From positions 30,391 to 94,390 of the forward strand of contig BJFQ01000002.1 in NCBI GenBank assembly GCA_014189895.1: DNA of 64,000 nucleotides. Reading direction: 5' to 3'. The translations under genes and the position numbers were made by a program. Each line of letters begins with the position of its first letter. The first letter of the stretch is position 1. The notes under the pieces are model-generated. The model saw only the letters and a list, made by a program, of their open reading frames with translations. It was not told where the DNA came from and ran no database searches. The DNA comes from Acidobacteriota bacterium. Its GTDB lineage: Bacteria; Acidobacteriota; Holophagae; Holophagales; Holophagaceae. Positions 27,460 through 35,621 of this stretch are shown here, in pieces.

Positions 27460-28067
27460 TTAAGCGCTATCTATGGACAGGCCTATTTACGATATTGCCC
27501 CTTCTAATCACTTTTCTGATCTTGAAATTAGTCATCGGTTGGTTGATTTCACTTTACCTCGGGCCTCTCTCGGGATTGCTGAGTACATTCGGCTACAAAA
27601 ACCCTTCCGATATAGAACTTTTCATTTATTCTGTTGTAGGAACTTTTTTGGTTCTCCTCATTTTTGGAGCTTTAGTTGGTAATTCCATTGGTCGACAACT
27701 TTTGAAGTGGATTGAGGAGCTGATCCTTAAAATTCCAATTCTAAAAAGTATCTATAGTTCTATCAGCCACCTGACATCAGCGATCCAAAATCCTAATAAA
27801 GCTAGTTTTAATGAAGTCGTAATGGTTGAGTTTCCAAACGAAGGAAGTCAAACGCTTGGCTTTATTGCCCATAAAGATTGCTCTTGGATTAGCCCAGAAG
27901 GGACCGAATGGTATTCGGTTTTTGTACCTACATCGCCGAATCCTAGTAATGGATATGTCTTAATGTTGCCTAAGGCAAAAATCAAGCCAACGTCGATTCC
28001 TCCTGACGAGGCGTTTACTTGGGTTCTAAGTGGCGGAGTTATTACCCCCAAGGGATCTCGTCGATGA
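27456..28067 (+). CDS. DUF502 family membrane protein
   Basis: The 203-residue protein has two N-terminal transmembrane helices (about residues 5-28 and 50-75) and a soluble domain with the family's conserved IPILKSIYSSISHLTSAI and FVPTSPNPSNGYVLMLP segments. DUF502 proteins are widespread in diderms and plants (COV/LCV family); their role is uncertain but membrane trafficking or envelope functions have been suggested. It overlaps pgsA by four bases upstream and the SDR by four bases downstream (ATGA at both junctions). Confidence 0.92.
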   Translation: MIKRYLWTGLFTILPLLITFLILKLVIGWLISLYLGPLSGLLSTFGYKNPSDIELFIYSVVGTFLVLLIFGALVGNSIGRQLLKWIEELILKIPILKSIYSSISHLTSAIQNPNKASFNEVVMVEFPNEGSQTLGFIAHKDCSWISPEGTEWYSVFVPTSPNPSNGYVLMLPKAKIKPTSIPPDEAFTWVLSGGVITPKGSRR

Positions 28068-28804
28068 CTAGTCAGCCTTTTGAGGGTAGACAGATTCTAA
28101 TCACTGGAGCTGGGAGTGGAATAGGAAGAGCTACGGCCCGCAAACTGTATTCCTTGGGGGCAAAATTAATATTAGTTGGGCGTCGCTTAGATAAACTCAA
28201 AGAAACCTTGCCGAAGGCTCAAGCAGTTAGCTTAGATCATAGCGATGAAAGCGCAGTGATGAAATTCGCAAAGCAGTGCGGACCGCTGGATGGCCTCTTT
28301 CTTAACGCAGGATCTTATGAAAGCGGGAATGTAGAGAAGGGTGACCCAGCGATCTTTCGCCGTATGATTAAAGAGAATTTAGTAGGCCCTTGGAATATGA
28401 CCCACTATTTAGGTTCACATTTGACCGAGGGGTCCAGCGTTGTCCTCACGGGCTCTAATTTGGGCATTCGAGCAATTCCTTTGAGCGCGGGCTATGGTGT
28501 TGCCAAGGCGGGAGTTCACATGTTGGCACAATATCTCTCTCAGGAATGGGGATCTAGGCAAATCCGAGTCAATGCGATTGCCCCAGGTCCAGTAGCGACA
28601 GATATGCTTCTCGACCGGATCAAAGAAGCCCTTGAGCCAGAGCAGAGGCTGAATGATCTAAAAAAAGTCAATCCGCTCAATCGCATTGGGCAAGCAGAAG
28701 AGATTGCCTCGCTGGTTGTTTACCTTCTAGGACCCGAGAGTCAGTGGCTTTCAGGCGCAGTTATTCCTTTTGATGGTGGAGCAGGGGCTGTTCACCCTAA
28801 TTAA
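28064..28804 (+). CDS. FabG-like short-chain dehydrogenase
   Basis: The product of 246 residues starts at the ATG overlapping the DUF502 stop (ATGA); an upstream frame extension is a shadow. TGAGSGIG near the N-terminus, LFLNAGSY, the catalytic Ser in VVLTGSNLG and Tyr-xxx-Lys in GYGVAKAGVHM, then NAIAPGPVATDM and FDGGAGAV, are those of classical NAD(P)-dependent SDRs such as 3-oxoacyl-ACP reductases. A fatty-acid or other hydroxy substrate is possible; the true substrate is not shown. The normal NNAG is LNAG. Its stop shares four bases with the opposing MFS gene. Confidence 0.88.
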   Translation: MTSQPFEGRQILITGAGSGIGRATARKLYSLGAKLILVGRRLDKLKETLPKAQAVSLDHSDESAVMKFAKQCGPLDGLFLNAGSYESGNVEKGDPAIFRRMIKENLVGPWNMTHYLGSHLTEGSSVVLTGSNLGIRAIPLSAGYGVAKAGVHMLAQYLSQEWGSRQIRVNAIAPGPVATDMLLDRIKEALEPEQRLNDLKKVNPLNRIGQAEEIASLVVYLLGPESQWLSGAVIPFDGGAGAVHPN

Positions 28805-30021
28805 TCCTCTAGGAACTCTAGAGATCGGCTATGGGTTTCTTGCATTCCATAGATAGATAGAAACCCTATGGTAAATACAACAACTCCGATTAGCAGGGCC
28901 GAAGTTAAGTTTCCAATACGGTGATTCAGGAAGAGGAATACAATCGACATGGGACTTACGGACCACCGAACAAAATTAGGGACTGAAGTAGTTACCGTCG
29001 ATCGAAGATTCGTGCCGAAATGCTCACTTGCAGTGGTTACAAAAACGGCCCAATAGCCCAAGGCAATCCCGAAGATGAAGGCCAAAAGATAGAACTGTGA
29101 TGCGTTGAGTCCTGGAGTTGTAAGAAAGACGAGAGAGCAAACAGCACTAAGGGAGACGAAGAAAAAGAGAATTTTTTTACGACTCTCTAGGATCTGACTA
29201 AGAAATCCACTTAGTAAATCACCAATAACTAGTCCTGCATAGCATGACGCAATAGCGTTACCCGCTTGAATTGCATCGGTATAGCGGAGAGAGATGGCAA
29301 ACTCAGGAGAGTAGAACATCAAGATTCCAACTCCATACCAAAGAGGAATTCCAACTCCCACGCACCGAGCAAAACGCAGAAATCGCTCTCGGGTTTTGAA
29401 AAGAGAAAGAAAATCCCCCTGAGGAATATCTTTACGTTGGACTTCTTTGAATAGTATGCTTTCGCCCACCCCGACTCTCAGCAGTAAAAGGGCTAGTCCT
29501 AAAATACCCCCCGTAAGATATGCGTGGTTCCAAGATAGATGTTGGCCGGCTAGATTAGCAACGACAGCCCCACTGACACCCACGGAAGCTACGATAGTAG
29601 TTCCATACCCTCGAATATCAGAAGGAAGCGATTCTCCGACAAGTGTTATAGCAGCCCCTAATTCACCCGCTAGGCCAAATCCAGCAATTAACCGGCAGAT
29701 GGCATATTGAGGAACAGTGGTAACGAAAGCATTGGCAATATTAGCGATTGAATAAACGGCAATCGATCCAAACAGGACGGAGAGCCGCCCTTTCTTATCG
29801 CCAAGAATTCCCCAAAAGATACCCCCAATGACGAGTCCCCATACCTGCATATTTTGGAGAAATATGCCCACAGGAAGTGTTTCCTCGAGGGGAATCCCAA
29901 TACCGATTAGGCTTTGCTGTCGGACAATTCCAAAAAGCAGCAAATCAAAAATATCAACAAAATAACCTAAAGCTGCTACTAGAACAGTCAAAGTGCATGC
30001 TCGACGGATATTATTTAACAT
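28801..30021 (-). CDS. MFS transporter, metabolite:H+ symporter-like
   Basis: A 406-residue major facilitator protein with about 12 hydrophobic helices. The loop 2-3 motif A appears as GDKKGRLSVL, helix 4-5 has RLIAGFGLAGELGAAITLVGE, and the loop 8-9 counterpart is present (SQILESRKKILFF). The AGELGA segment is typical of the sugar/organic-acid (MHS) transporters, so a carboxylate or sugar-acid substrate is plausible, but not shown. It follows the acyl-CoA dehydrogenase on the same strand by eight bases and may be cotranscribed. Confidence 0.85.
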   Translation of the reverse strand: MLNNIRRACTLTVLVAALGYFVDIFDLLLFGIVRQQSLIGIGIPLEETLPVGIFLQNMQVWGLVIGGIFWGILGDKKGRLSVLFGSIAVYSIANIANAFVTTVPQYAICRLIAGFGLAGELGAAITLVGESLPSDIRGYGTTIVASVGVSGAVVANLAGQHLSWNHAYLTGGILGLALLLLRVGVGESILFKEVQRKDIPQGDFLSLFKTRERFLRFARCVGVGIPLWYGVGILMFYSPEFAISLRYTDAIQAGNAIASCYAGLVIGDLLSGFLSQILESRKKILFFFVSLSAVCSLVFLTTPGLNASQFYLLAFIFGIALGYWAVFVTTASEHFGTNLRSTVTTSVPNFVRWSVSPMSIVFLFLNHRIGNLTSALLIGVVVFTIGFLSIYGMQETHSRSLEFLED

Positions 30022-30029
30022 AAATCGGT

Positions 30030-31928
30030 TTAAGGCCTTCCAAATTCCATAAATTCGATCTCTTTGTCGAGGGTTACGCCATGCTCCATAAATTTATATT
30101 CTCCCTCTAGAATTGCTCGAGACAATTTAACCTTTTGAATATCGTCATTGGAATCAAGATCGTTAAATTTGCTTTGTATGCGACGAAGCATCTTACGAGC
30201 GAAGAGATCGGCTAACCTTGTTTTCGCTTTCGCATCACTTTTATTCAATTTCAGTTGATCATTAGCGTGAATAATCGCTGCAGAAAGAGCAAAAAGATCT
30301 GCGCCAATATCGACAGCTCGGAAAAGAGTTGCCTGTTTCTTTTCCAGCTTGGGGCCGTTCAAAACCATCTGGTGAAAGATAGACCTACTAAGCCTCCGGG
30401 CAAACCTCTCAGATTTCCTGAGGTGCTGACCGAGCGAGCCATAGGAGTGGTATTTAAAAAAGGTCGATAATCCCCACCAACGGGAAGGGTACCACCAGGC
30501 ATAGAATTTGATCACTTTGGGGATCGCTTTGATTCTAGTGCCCCAACTGCTTTTCGGATTCACTAAATCCCAAGCCTTCGACAAATGCTTATCGAGAGCT
30601 TCGCGGGCAATAAAAAGATGCATGATCTCTGAACTACCTTCAAAAATTAAATTAATTCTAAAATCCCTCAGCATGCGCTCAATACCAACACCTGCTTCGC
30701 CTCGGTTAATTAAGCTATCGGCAGTTTCAAACCCTCGCCCACCCCTGATCTGAAGGGTTGTATCCACCATTTTCCAGCCTTCTTCGGTAGTCCATAATTT
30801 GGCAACTGCAGCCTCAAGGCGAATATCCCGAGTTCCTTCGTCAGCCATGCGATTGCAAAGATAGGCCATGGACTCAATAGCAAAAGAAGTGGTCGTGATA
30901 TCGGAAATCATGTGAGCGACGGCTTCGTGCTTGCCGATAACGTTGCCCCACTGATATCTTTTCGCTCCCCAAGCACGAACAATTTGAGTAAGGCGCCTGC
31001 CTCCACCCACTACCCCATTAGGGATCGAGAGGCGACCCGTATTGAGAGTCACGAGAGCTAATTTAAGACCCTTACCTTCTTTCCAAAGGAGGTTGTCTTT
31101 AGGGATACGCACATTAGTGAAACGTATGACTCCATTTTCAAGGGCGCGCATGCCCATAAAATGGCATCGAGTCACGACCTCAACTCCCTGCCAACCTCTT
31201 TCTACAATCACAGCCGATATTTTCTTGGTGTCTTCGTGGCGAGCCATCACAACATAGAGCCCCGCGATAGTCCCATTGGTGCACCAGAGCTTCTCCCCGT
31301 TGAGAATGAAGTCTCCTTCGGGTGTTCGACTGAGCGTTGTGCTTAAATTGGCGGGATCTGAACCGACCTCTCCTTCCGTGAGAGCAAAAGCCGTAATCAT
31401 TCCTCGGGCTACTTGAGGTAAATATTTTTCTTTTTGAGCGTCAGTTCCAAAATGCATCAAGGGGTTAGGGATCCCAATACTTTGATGTGCTGACAGCAAA
31501 GCCAACACATTTGAATCTTGTGATCCAAGTAATTCCATAATTTTTCCGTACTCAGATAATGTAAATCCTAAGCCTCCATATTTTTTGGGTATTTTCATTC
31601 CCATGGCACCCATCTCGGCCAGTTTTGTGATTACTTCAGGAGGATACTGGCCTTCGCGGTCAATTCGATTGGAGTCCACTTCGGTTTCAAGAAATATCTT
31701 CATCTGGGCATAAAACTTGTCGAAATCTTCACTGAAAGGCTTAGCGGGAGGCACAGAACTTAGAATCTTTATATCAAAAGAGCCCCCAAATATTTCTTTA
31801 ATGAAACTTTCAGAAGTCCAAGCATCTTGTCTAGCGTCCTCGGCCACCTGTCTTGATTCTTCTTCGGACAATCTCTTACCGGTGTTTCCGTTTATATCAA
31901 TAGCCTTGTTTTGATAGCTTGTTGCCAT
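30030..31928 (-). CDS. Long acyl-CoA dehydrogenase with C-terminal extension
   Basis: The 632-residue flavoprotein has an acyl-CoA dehydrogenase core to about residue 450: AFALTEGEVGSDPANLSTT, WCTNGTIAGLYVVMAR, IRGGRGFETADSLINR and the catalytic-base region FEGSSEIMHLFIARE. An extra domain of about 190 residues follows, as in very-long-chain and ACAD9-like enzymes, where it promotes membrane binding and dimerisation. It would catalyse the first step of beta-oxidation. An N-terminal extension of about 70 residues precedes the core. The ATG at 31928 is chosen because GAGGAG lies nine bases upstream; an earlier in-frame TTG is too close to it. No etfAB genes are nearby. Confidence 0.93.
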   Translation of the reverse strand: MATSYQNKAIDINGNTGKRLSEEESRQVAEDARQDAWTSESFIKEIFGGSFDIKILSSVPPAKPFSEDFDKFYAQMKIFLETEVDSNRIDREGQYPPEVITKLAEMGAMGMKIPKKYGGLGFTLSEYGKIMELLGSQDSNVLALLSAHQSIGIPNPLMHFGTDAQKEKYLPQVARGMITAFALTEGEVGSDPANLSTTLSRTPEGDFILNGEKLWCTNGTIAGLYVVMARHEDTKKISAVIVERGWQGVEVVTRCHFMGMRALENGVIRFTNVRIPKDNLLWKEGKGLKLALVTLNTGRLSIPNGVVGGGRRLTQIVRAWGAKRYQWGNVIGKHEAVAHMISDITTTSFAIESMAYLCNRMADEGTRDIRLEAAVAKLWTTEEGWKMVDTTLQIRGGRGFETADSLINRGEAGVGIERMLRDFRINLIFEGSSEIMHLFIAREALDKHLSKAWDLVNPKSSWGTRIKAIPKVIKFYAWWYPSRWWGLSTFFKYHSYGSLGQHLRKSERFARRLSRSIFHQMVLNGPKLEKKQATLFRAVDIGADLFALSAAIIHANDQLKLNKSDAKAKTRLADLFARKMLRRIQSKFNDLDSNDDIQKVKLSRAILEGEYKFMEHGVTLDKEIEFMEFGRP

Positions 31929-32093
31929 TGTCAACTTCTCCTCGATTCTATATTCTACTTGAATTACGGTAAGAGGCTAGGTCGCTGTTCTAATAACTAG
32001 ATAAAGGGAATAAACAATATTTTTATGGGGTAATTATCTATCACCTTGCGGTCCCCCCCCTTTATCTTCGTTCCAAGATAGATCTCTCCAGAA

Positions 32094-32228
32094 ATGTCCC
32101 TGGGATCAAACTCATTCAATAATCAATCTGTGTCTGAAGTAGTTCAATTTTATGCTCTCTATCGCGAATTCCTTCCCTGCATAAATGTGGAAGATCTATG
32201 GTGTTTACAAGTTGACCAAAAGGTTTAA
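32094..32228 (+). CDS. Possible small protein, 44 aa
   Basis: An ATG-initiated frame encodes 44 residues including SVSEVVQFYALYREFLPC and VEDLWCLQ, with a balanced composition not typical of random frames. No Shine-Dalgarno sequence is evident before the ATG (CTCCAGAA). Its TAA overlaps the ATG of the next small frame (TAATG). May be a genuine small gene, a decayed remnant, or chance. Confidence 0.22.
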   Translation: MSLGSNSFNNQSVSEVVQFYALYREFLPCINVEDLWCLQVDQKV

Positions 32229-32368
32229 TGGATCTTCGATTGCTTGCGGGACCCATTTTTTGGCACCCGGCTATTTTAAGCAAAAATCACATAACTGTCG
32301 TGACTCGAGTTGAAACTAAGTTACCTCTTGGTAGTTTTAATCGATCATTCCATTTGACGATCTCATAA
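32228..32368 (+). CDS. Possible small protein, 46 aa
   Basis: This frame starts inside the previous stop (TAATG) and encodes 46 residues beginning MDLRLLAGPIFWHPAILSK. It includes an alternating strand-like segment HITVVTRVETKLPLG. Its last bases overlap the -35 box of the tRNA-Arg promoter, which weakens the case for a gene. No family recognised. Confidence 0.2.
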   Translation: MDLRLLAGPIFWHPAILSKNHITVVTRVETKLPLGSFNRSFHLTIS

Positions 32369-32381
32369 CATAGGTTAAAAT
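32354..32381 (+). promoter_or_regulatory. Sigma-70-type promoter of tRNA-Arg
   Basis: TTGACG (32354-32359) and TAAAAT (32376-32381) are separated by 16 bases and end ten bases before the tRNA 5' end. Both hexamers differ from consensus at one position (TTGACA, TATAAT), and the placement is what a short-leader tRNA transcript needs. Confidence 0.65.
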
Positions 32382-32391
32382 CAGTGTTTCG

Positions 32392-32468
32392 GCACCCGTA
32401 GCTCAGCTGGATAGAGCATCAGACTACGAATCTGGAGGTCGGGAGTTCGAATCTCTCCGGGTGCACCA
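32392..32468 (+). tRNA. tRNA-Arg, anticodon ACG
   Basis: A complete cloverleaf can be drawn: acceptor GCACCCG pairs with CGGGTGC; D-arm GCTC...GAGC; anticodon loop CTACGAA with anticodon ACG at 32426-32428; T-loop TTCGAAT; discriminator A and an encoded CCA (32466-32468). ACG reads CGU, and CGC/CGA after A34 deamination to inosine by TadA. It has its own promoter and intrinsic terminator, so it is a single-gene transcription unit. It faces the orphan YqaJ nuclease gene, only seven bases away. Confidence 0.97.
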
Positions 32469-32469
32469 T

Positions 32470-32493
32470 TTGAGCCTAGGGCTCAATTCTTTT
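32470..32493 (+). terminator. Intrinsic terminator of tRNA-Arg
   Basis: A perfect seven-base stem TTGAGCC / GGCTCAA with a three-base loop is followed by TTCTTTT on the plus strand, directly after the tRNA CCA. On the minus strand no T-run follows, so it terminates the tRNA transcript. The hairpin overlaps the last codons and stop of the opposing YqaJ gene. Confidence 0.8.
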
Positions 32494-33063
32494 ACAAACA
32501 TTTTCGAACCAAAAGTATCTGCATTTTTCAAGCATTTGATTCTCGAGAATAGGATCTCGAAACAGTTCGTACTGTCGATATTCTTCATTCTGAAGAAGTA
32601 CAGCTAGATCCCACTGGGTCAATTCGGTCAGGGCCATGTACCAACGGCATTGCCACATGTATTCCTCGGGTATAAAAATCTCAGCATTATTGGCGGAGCT
32701 CCAATATCGCTTATTCGACCCCGTCTTAATTTCAAGACCCTTGATCCATTCCCCTTTTTCATTGACCACAATGCCATCAGGGTTTCCAATAATCCACGAT
32801 TCCTTTGGATGGATCAAGTGGCCTACTTGAGCCACGGTGATTTTGTTCTTTTCTGAATACATTCCGATGATGCGTGGCTCCGCCTCAATACCATGGAGCA
32901 TAGCCGGATTCATAACGGATGGGGTACTTAAGCCCAACTTATCCCTATAGACATCTAATGCCTTGCCCCATTTAGATCTACCTAAGATCTTAGCGACATC
33001 AGTCCCTGTAATACCCTGGCGTCGAAGCTCTAGCCATTCTTCTCGGGTCTGAGTGTTTGCCAT
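32476..33063 (-). CDS. YqaJ-family (lambda exonuclease-like) viral recombinase nuclease
   Basis: The 195-residue protein has the YqaJ/lambda Exo layout: RRQGITGTDVAKILG near the N-terminus, MLHGIEAEPRIIGMY (Glu60/Glu62), NPDGIV with Asp96, and EIKTG with Glu111 and Lys113, giving an intact PD-(D/E)xK nuclease centre. A late helix QCRWYMALTELTQWDLAVLL matches the family's C-terminal part. Phage members resect double-stranded DNA for RecT/Bet-mediated annealing. No RecT, single-strand-binding protein or other phage gene is nearby, so this is an orphan, perhaps domesticated or a prophage remnant. It lies tail-to-tail with tRNA-Arg, a typical integration target. moeA lies 28 bases upstream on the same strand. 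Confidence 0.88.
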   Translation of the reverse strand: MANTQTREEWLELRRQGITGTDVAKILGRSKWGKALDVYRDKLGLSTPSVMNPAMLHGIEAEPRIIGMYSEKNKITVAQVGHLIHPKESWIIGNPDGIVVNEKGEWIKGLEIKTGSNKRYWSSANNAEIFIPEEYMWQCRWYMALTELTQWDLAVLLQNEEYRQYELFRDPILENQMLEKCRYFWFENVCKRIEP

Positions 33064-33091
33064 TCCTTAAGAATAACGAATAGGATGTGAA

Positions 33092-34204
33092 TTAAAGAAT
33101 ATTTTGATAGTAGACAGTGTCACCTTTCTTTTTAGGGGATGCGATTCGGATTACTACATCAGCTTGAGCTAAAGCCACAAGGTCCGAGGAATCTCGACTT
33201 TTGACGGGGTGCAAAAGGCTGTCAATTCGAAAGGCAGGAACAACCCATTCCTTGTTTCCGCTATGATCAAGGTCACTTCCAAGAATGCCTTGCACCCAGA
33301 CAGTAGCCGGAGTCATCCCTCTGAGGGCTGCCAAGAGAGGAGGGAGAAATATTAAAGAAGTGACGTAGGTTGAAACAGCATTTCCTGGAAGTCCAAGAAT
33401 GATCTTGTTGTTGATCGTTGCGGCAAGCATGGGCATCCCAGGCTTGAGGTTTAGTTTATGAAAGATAATTTGTGCTCCGATCTCCCTTAAGACACGAGGA
33501 AGGTAATCTTTATCCCCTGCAGAGACACCTCCGGTGGTGATGAGAATATCGAATGACTGAGTGTTGATAAAGTGCTCTATCTCGAAAGGGTTGTCTCTCA
33601 AAATTGGCCCCAGATGGCACTCCGACCCCAATCGGTTTAAAAGATAAGAGAGAGAATGCCAGTTAGAGTCCCTGATTTGGAATTCAGAGGGTCGAGCACT
33701 GAGTTCATCTCCCGTGGAACAGACAACTATTCTAGGCGACATTCTAGGGGGAGAGGCTTCTCCTACTTGGGCGTAAAGGGCAAATCGGGGAGCGTTCATG
33801 GGGTGATAACGCGGTAATAAAACCTCATCTTTTTTCGCATGGGAAGCTTTTTTTCGGATAAAGCTTCCCGGCATGACTTCGGTCGCTAGCACCATGGATC
33901 CATGCTCAATTCGACATTGTTCAATAGGGACAACCGCGTCAGCGCCTCGAGGAACACACGCTCCCGTCATAATCTTTAAACATTCATCAGGCCCTAGAGT
34001 ATATGTCGAAGGATCTTCCCCTGCGTAGAGGGTGCCGATAATTCTCCGAGGACCTGCTGTATGAGATGTGTTGATCGCATAGCCATCCATCGCACTCTTA
34101 TCGAAGGGAGGATCGTCTCGATCGGATCTTAGTTCAGCGTGCGCTTCCACCCCCGGTCGAATCACAGCCAAGAGTTGCTCAAGAGCCTCGTCGATTGAAA
34201 TCAT
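33092..34204 (-). CDS. moeA: Molybdopterin molybdenumtransferase
   Basis: The 370-residue protein inserts molybdate into adenylated molybdopterin, the last step of basic Moco synthesis. Signatures are PPFDKSAMDGYAI, MTGACVPRGADAVV, CSTGDEL, TTGGVSAGDKDYL and GLPGNAVSTYV. It is somewhat shorter than E. coli MoeA (411). The partner MogA is encoded in this window at 57.7 kb. It is last but one in a minus-strand run with the POT transporter (37 bases upstream), with no obvious functional connection to it. Confidence 0.94.
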   Translation of the reverse strand: MISIDEALEQLLAVIRPGVEAHAELRSDRDDPPFDKSAMDGYAINTSHTAGPRRIIGTLYAGEDPSTYTLGPDECLKIMTGACVPRGADAVVPIEQCRIEHGSMVLATEVMPGSFIRKKASHAKKDEVLLPRYHPMNAPRFALYAQVGEASPPRMSPRIVVCSTGDELSARPSEFQIRDSNWHSLSYLLNRLGSECHLGPILRDNPFEIEHFINTQSFDILITTGGVSAGDKDYLPRVLREIGAQIIFHKLNLKPGMPMLAATINNKIILGLPGNAVSTYVTSLIFLPPLLAALRGMTPATVWVQGILGSDLDHSGNKEWVVPAFRIDSLLHPVKSRDSSDLVALAQADVVIRIASPKKKGDTVYYQNIL

Positions 34205-34241
34205 AAAGGCAAGTCCCTTCAGATCTACCCTACATGCTTAT

Positions 34242-35612
34242 TTAACGAACCCCTGCCATCATCTTTTTGATTCGTGGGGTTAGAATCACGAGGACTACTG
34301 CCATTGCTATGGTGATTAAGAATAGGCCAAGAAATAAGGTCGTTGGGGCAAGTTTTTCACTAAAGGGAACGACCAAACCAGCTAAAAGATTGCCCGCCCC
34401 AATGGCGAAGAAAAAGAGACCCATCATAATGCCCGAATAGCGTGCCGGGGCTAATTTTGTTGTGGTTGATAGTCCCACAGGTGATAGGCATAACTCACCA
34501 ATGGTATGAAACATGTAAGTAAACAGTAACCAATTGGGCGAAACCTTGAGTCCGGTCTCGAGAGCGATATATTTACTAGGTAAAACTAGTAAGAGCATCC
34601 CCAAGCCCACAAATAAAAGCCCCCAAGCAAATTTGATGGGACTGCTGGGTTCTTTGGATCCCAATCGAATCCAAAGCCAACTAAATAATGGTGCAAGCAT
34701 TAGAAGCCATATCGAATTGACGCTCTGAAACCAACTACTTGGAAACGAAACTCCAAAATATTCATTTCGCGTATTGTCTAAGGCAAATAAATTTAAAGTA
34801 GTACCAGCTTGTTCAAAAAGAAAAAAGAAAGTCATAATAAAAAACATGAGAATGCCTACAACCCACATTCGCGACTTTTCATCAGCGGTAAGAGGGGGGA
34901 GATCTTGACCTTCTTTCTGGTCGAGGTTGATGCCTGTCTTTAGGCCGACGGCTCCTAATTTGTCCTGTTGAATATAAAACTGAAGTACACCAAGGAGCAT
35001 AGCGGCTCCGGCTGCTCCAAAACCCCATGCCCATCCGCTTCTTGAGGATAGGCCCAGAGATTCAAGCATGGATAGAAAGCGAGGATCTTGCGCAAAATAC
35101 CCACAGATCAAGGGCGCGATAAGCGCGCCTAAGTTGATGCCCATGTAATAAATACTGAAGCCTGCATCTCGCCTGGGATCATTATCCGCATAAAGTTGGC
35201 CAACCATAGTTGAGCAGTTGGTTTTGAGGAAAGAAGTTCCGAGTACTAGGCCAAGAAGTCCAACATAAAAAAGAGATTCGTTTCCTAGAGCTAGACAGCC
35301 TTGTCCTATTGCTATCAAGAGACCACCGGCTATCACTGCCTTGCGATACCCCGTGTATCGATCAGCAATCCACCCCCCGGGGATAGAAAACGCATAAACA
35401 GAGAAGGTGTAGATGCCATAAATTAATCCTGCATACCCTTTAGCAAATCCGAGTCCCCCTAATTCTGGTGGGGCAATCATATAGAGCATCAACAAGGCCC
35501 TCATGCCGTAATAGCTAAATCTTTCCCACATCTCTGTGAAAAAGAGAACCATTAGTCCCCTCGGATGACCTGCAATGCCAGTGGTATCGGAAGAAAAATG
35601 AGATGAGACCAT
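34242..35612 (-). CDS. Proton-dependent oligopeptide transporter (POT/PTR family)
   Basis: The 456-residue membrane protein begins with the POT signature FFTEMWERFSYYGMRALLMLYM, which contains the ExxER motif used in proton coupling, and has GGWIADRYTGYRKAVI in the next loop. About 12-14 helices are seen, as for DtpA-like transporters. It imports di- and tripeptides across the inner membrane with protons. It directly follows (nine bases) a dipeptidyl peptidase IV gene, which releases X-Pro dipeptides, followed upstream by an X-Pro dipeptidase, making a coherent peptide-use cluster. Confidence 0.94.
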   Translation of the reverse strand: MVSSHFSSDTTGIAGHPRGLMVLFFTEMWERFSYYGMRALLMLYMIAPPELGGLGFAKGYAGLIYGIYTFSVYAFSIPGGWIADRYTGYRKAVIAGGLLIAIGQGCLALGNESLFYVGLLGLVLGTSFLKTNCSTMVGQLYADNDPRRDAGFSIYYMGINLGALIAPLICGYFAQDPRFLSMLESLGLSSRSGWAWGFGAAGAAMLLGVLQFYIQQDKLGAVGLKTGINLDQKEGQDLPPLTADEKSRMWVVGILMFFIMTFFFLFEQAGTTLNLFALDNTRNEYFGVSFPSSWFQSVNSIWLLMLAPLFSWLWIRLGSKEPSSPIKFAWGLLFVGLGMLLLVLPSKYIALETGLKVSPNWLLFTYMFHTIGELCLSPVGLSTTTKLAPARYSGIMMGLFFFAIGAGNLLAGLVVPFSEKLAPTTLFLGLFLITIAMAVVLVILTPRIKKMMAGVR

Positions 35613-35621
35613 ATTGTTTCC

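Larger units (their letters stand above)
31944..32391. other. Longest gene-poor stretch (about 450 bases)
   Basis: This interval lies between the acyl-CoA dehydrogenase start (minus) and tRNA-Arg (plus). It holds a run of eight C (32053-32060), a six-base-stem hairpin TATCTT/AAGATA at 32063-32080, two possible overlapping small plus-strand frames (32094-32368), an eight-base GGCACCCG at 32272 that repeats the first bases of the tRNA region, and the tRNA promoter at its right end. The promoter for the dehydrogenase should also be here; I see no convincing consensus for it. Confidence 0.6.

Noticed and set aside
32053..32060. Run of eight C as a possible phase-variation tract
   Set aside because: It is in an intergenic region with no nearby surface-protein gene and no second tract; length is not exceptional.
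32272..32398. Repeat of GGCACCCG upstream of and at the tRNA-Arg start
   Set aside because: Eight bases only and corresponds to the tRNA 5' end, not the 3' end used as an attachment site; chance is adequate.
33092..35612. moeA and the POT transporter as a functional molybdate-related pair
   Set aside because: They share only strand and a 37-base spacer; the POT signature is for peptides, and nothing links it to molybdenum.
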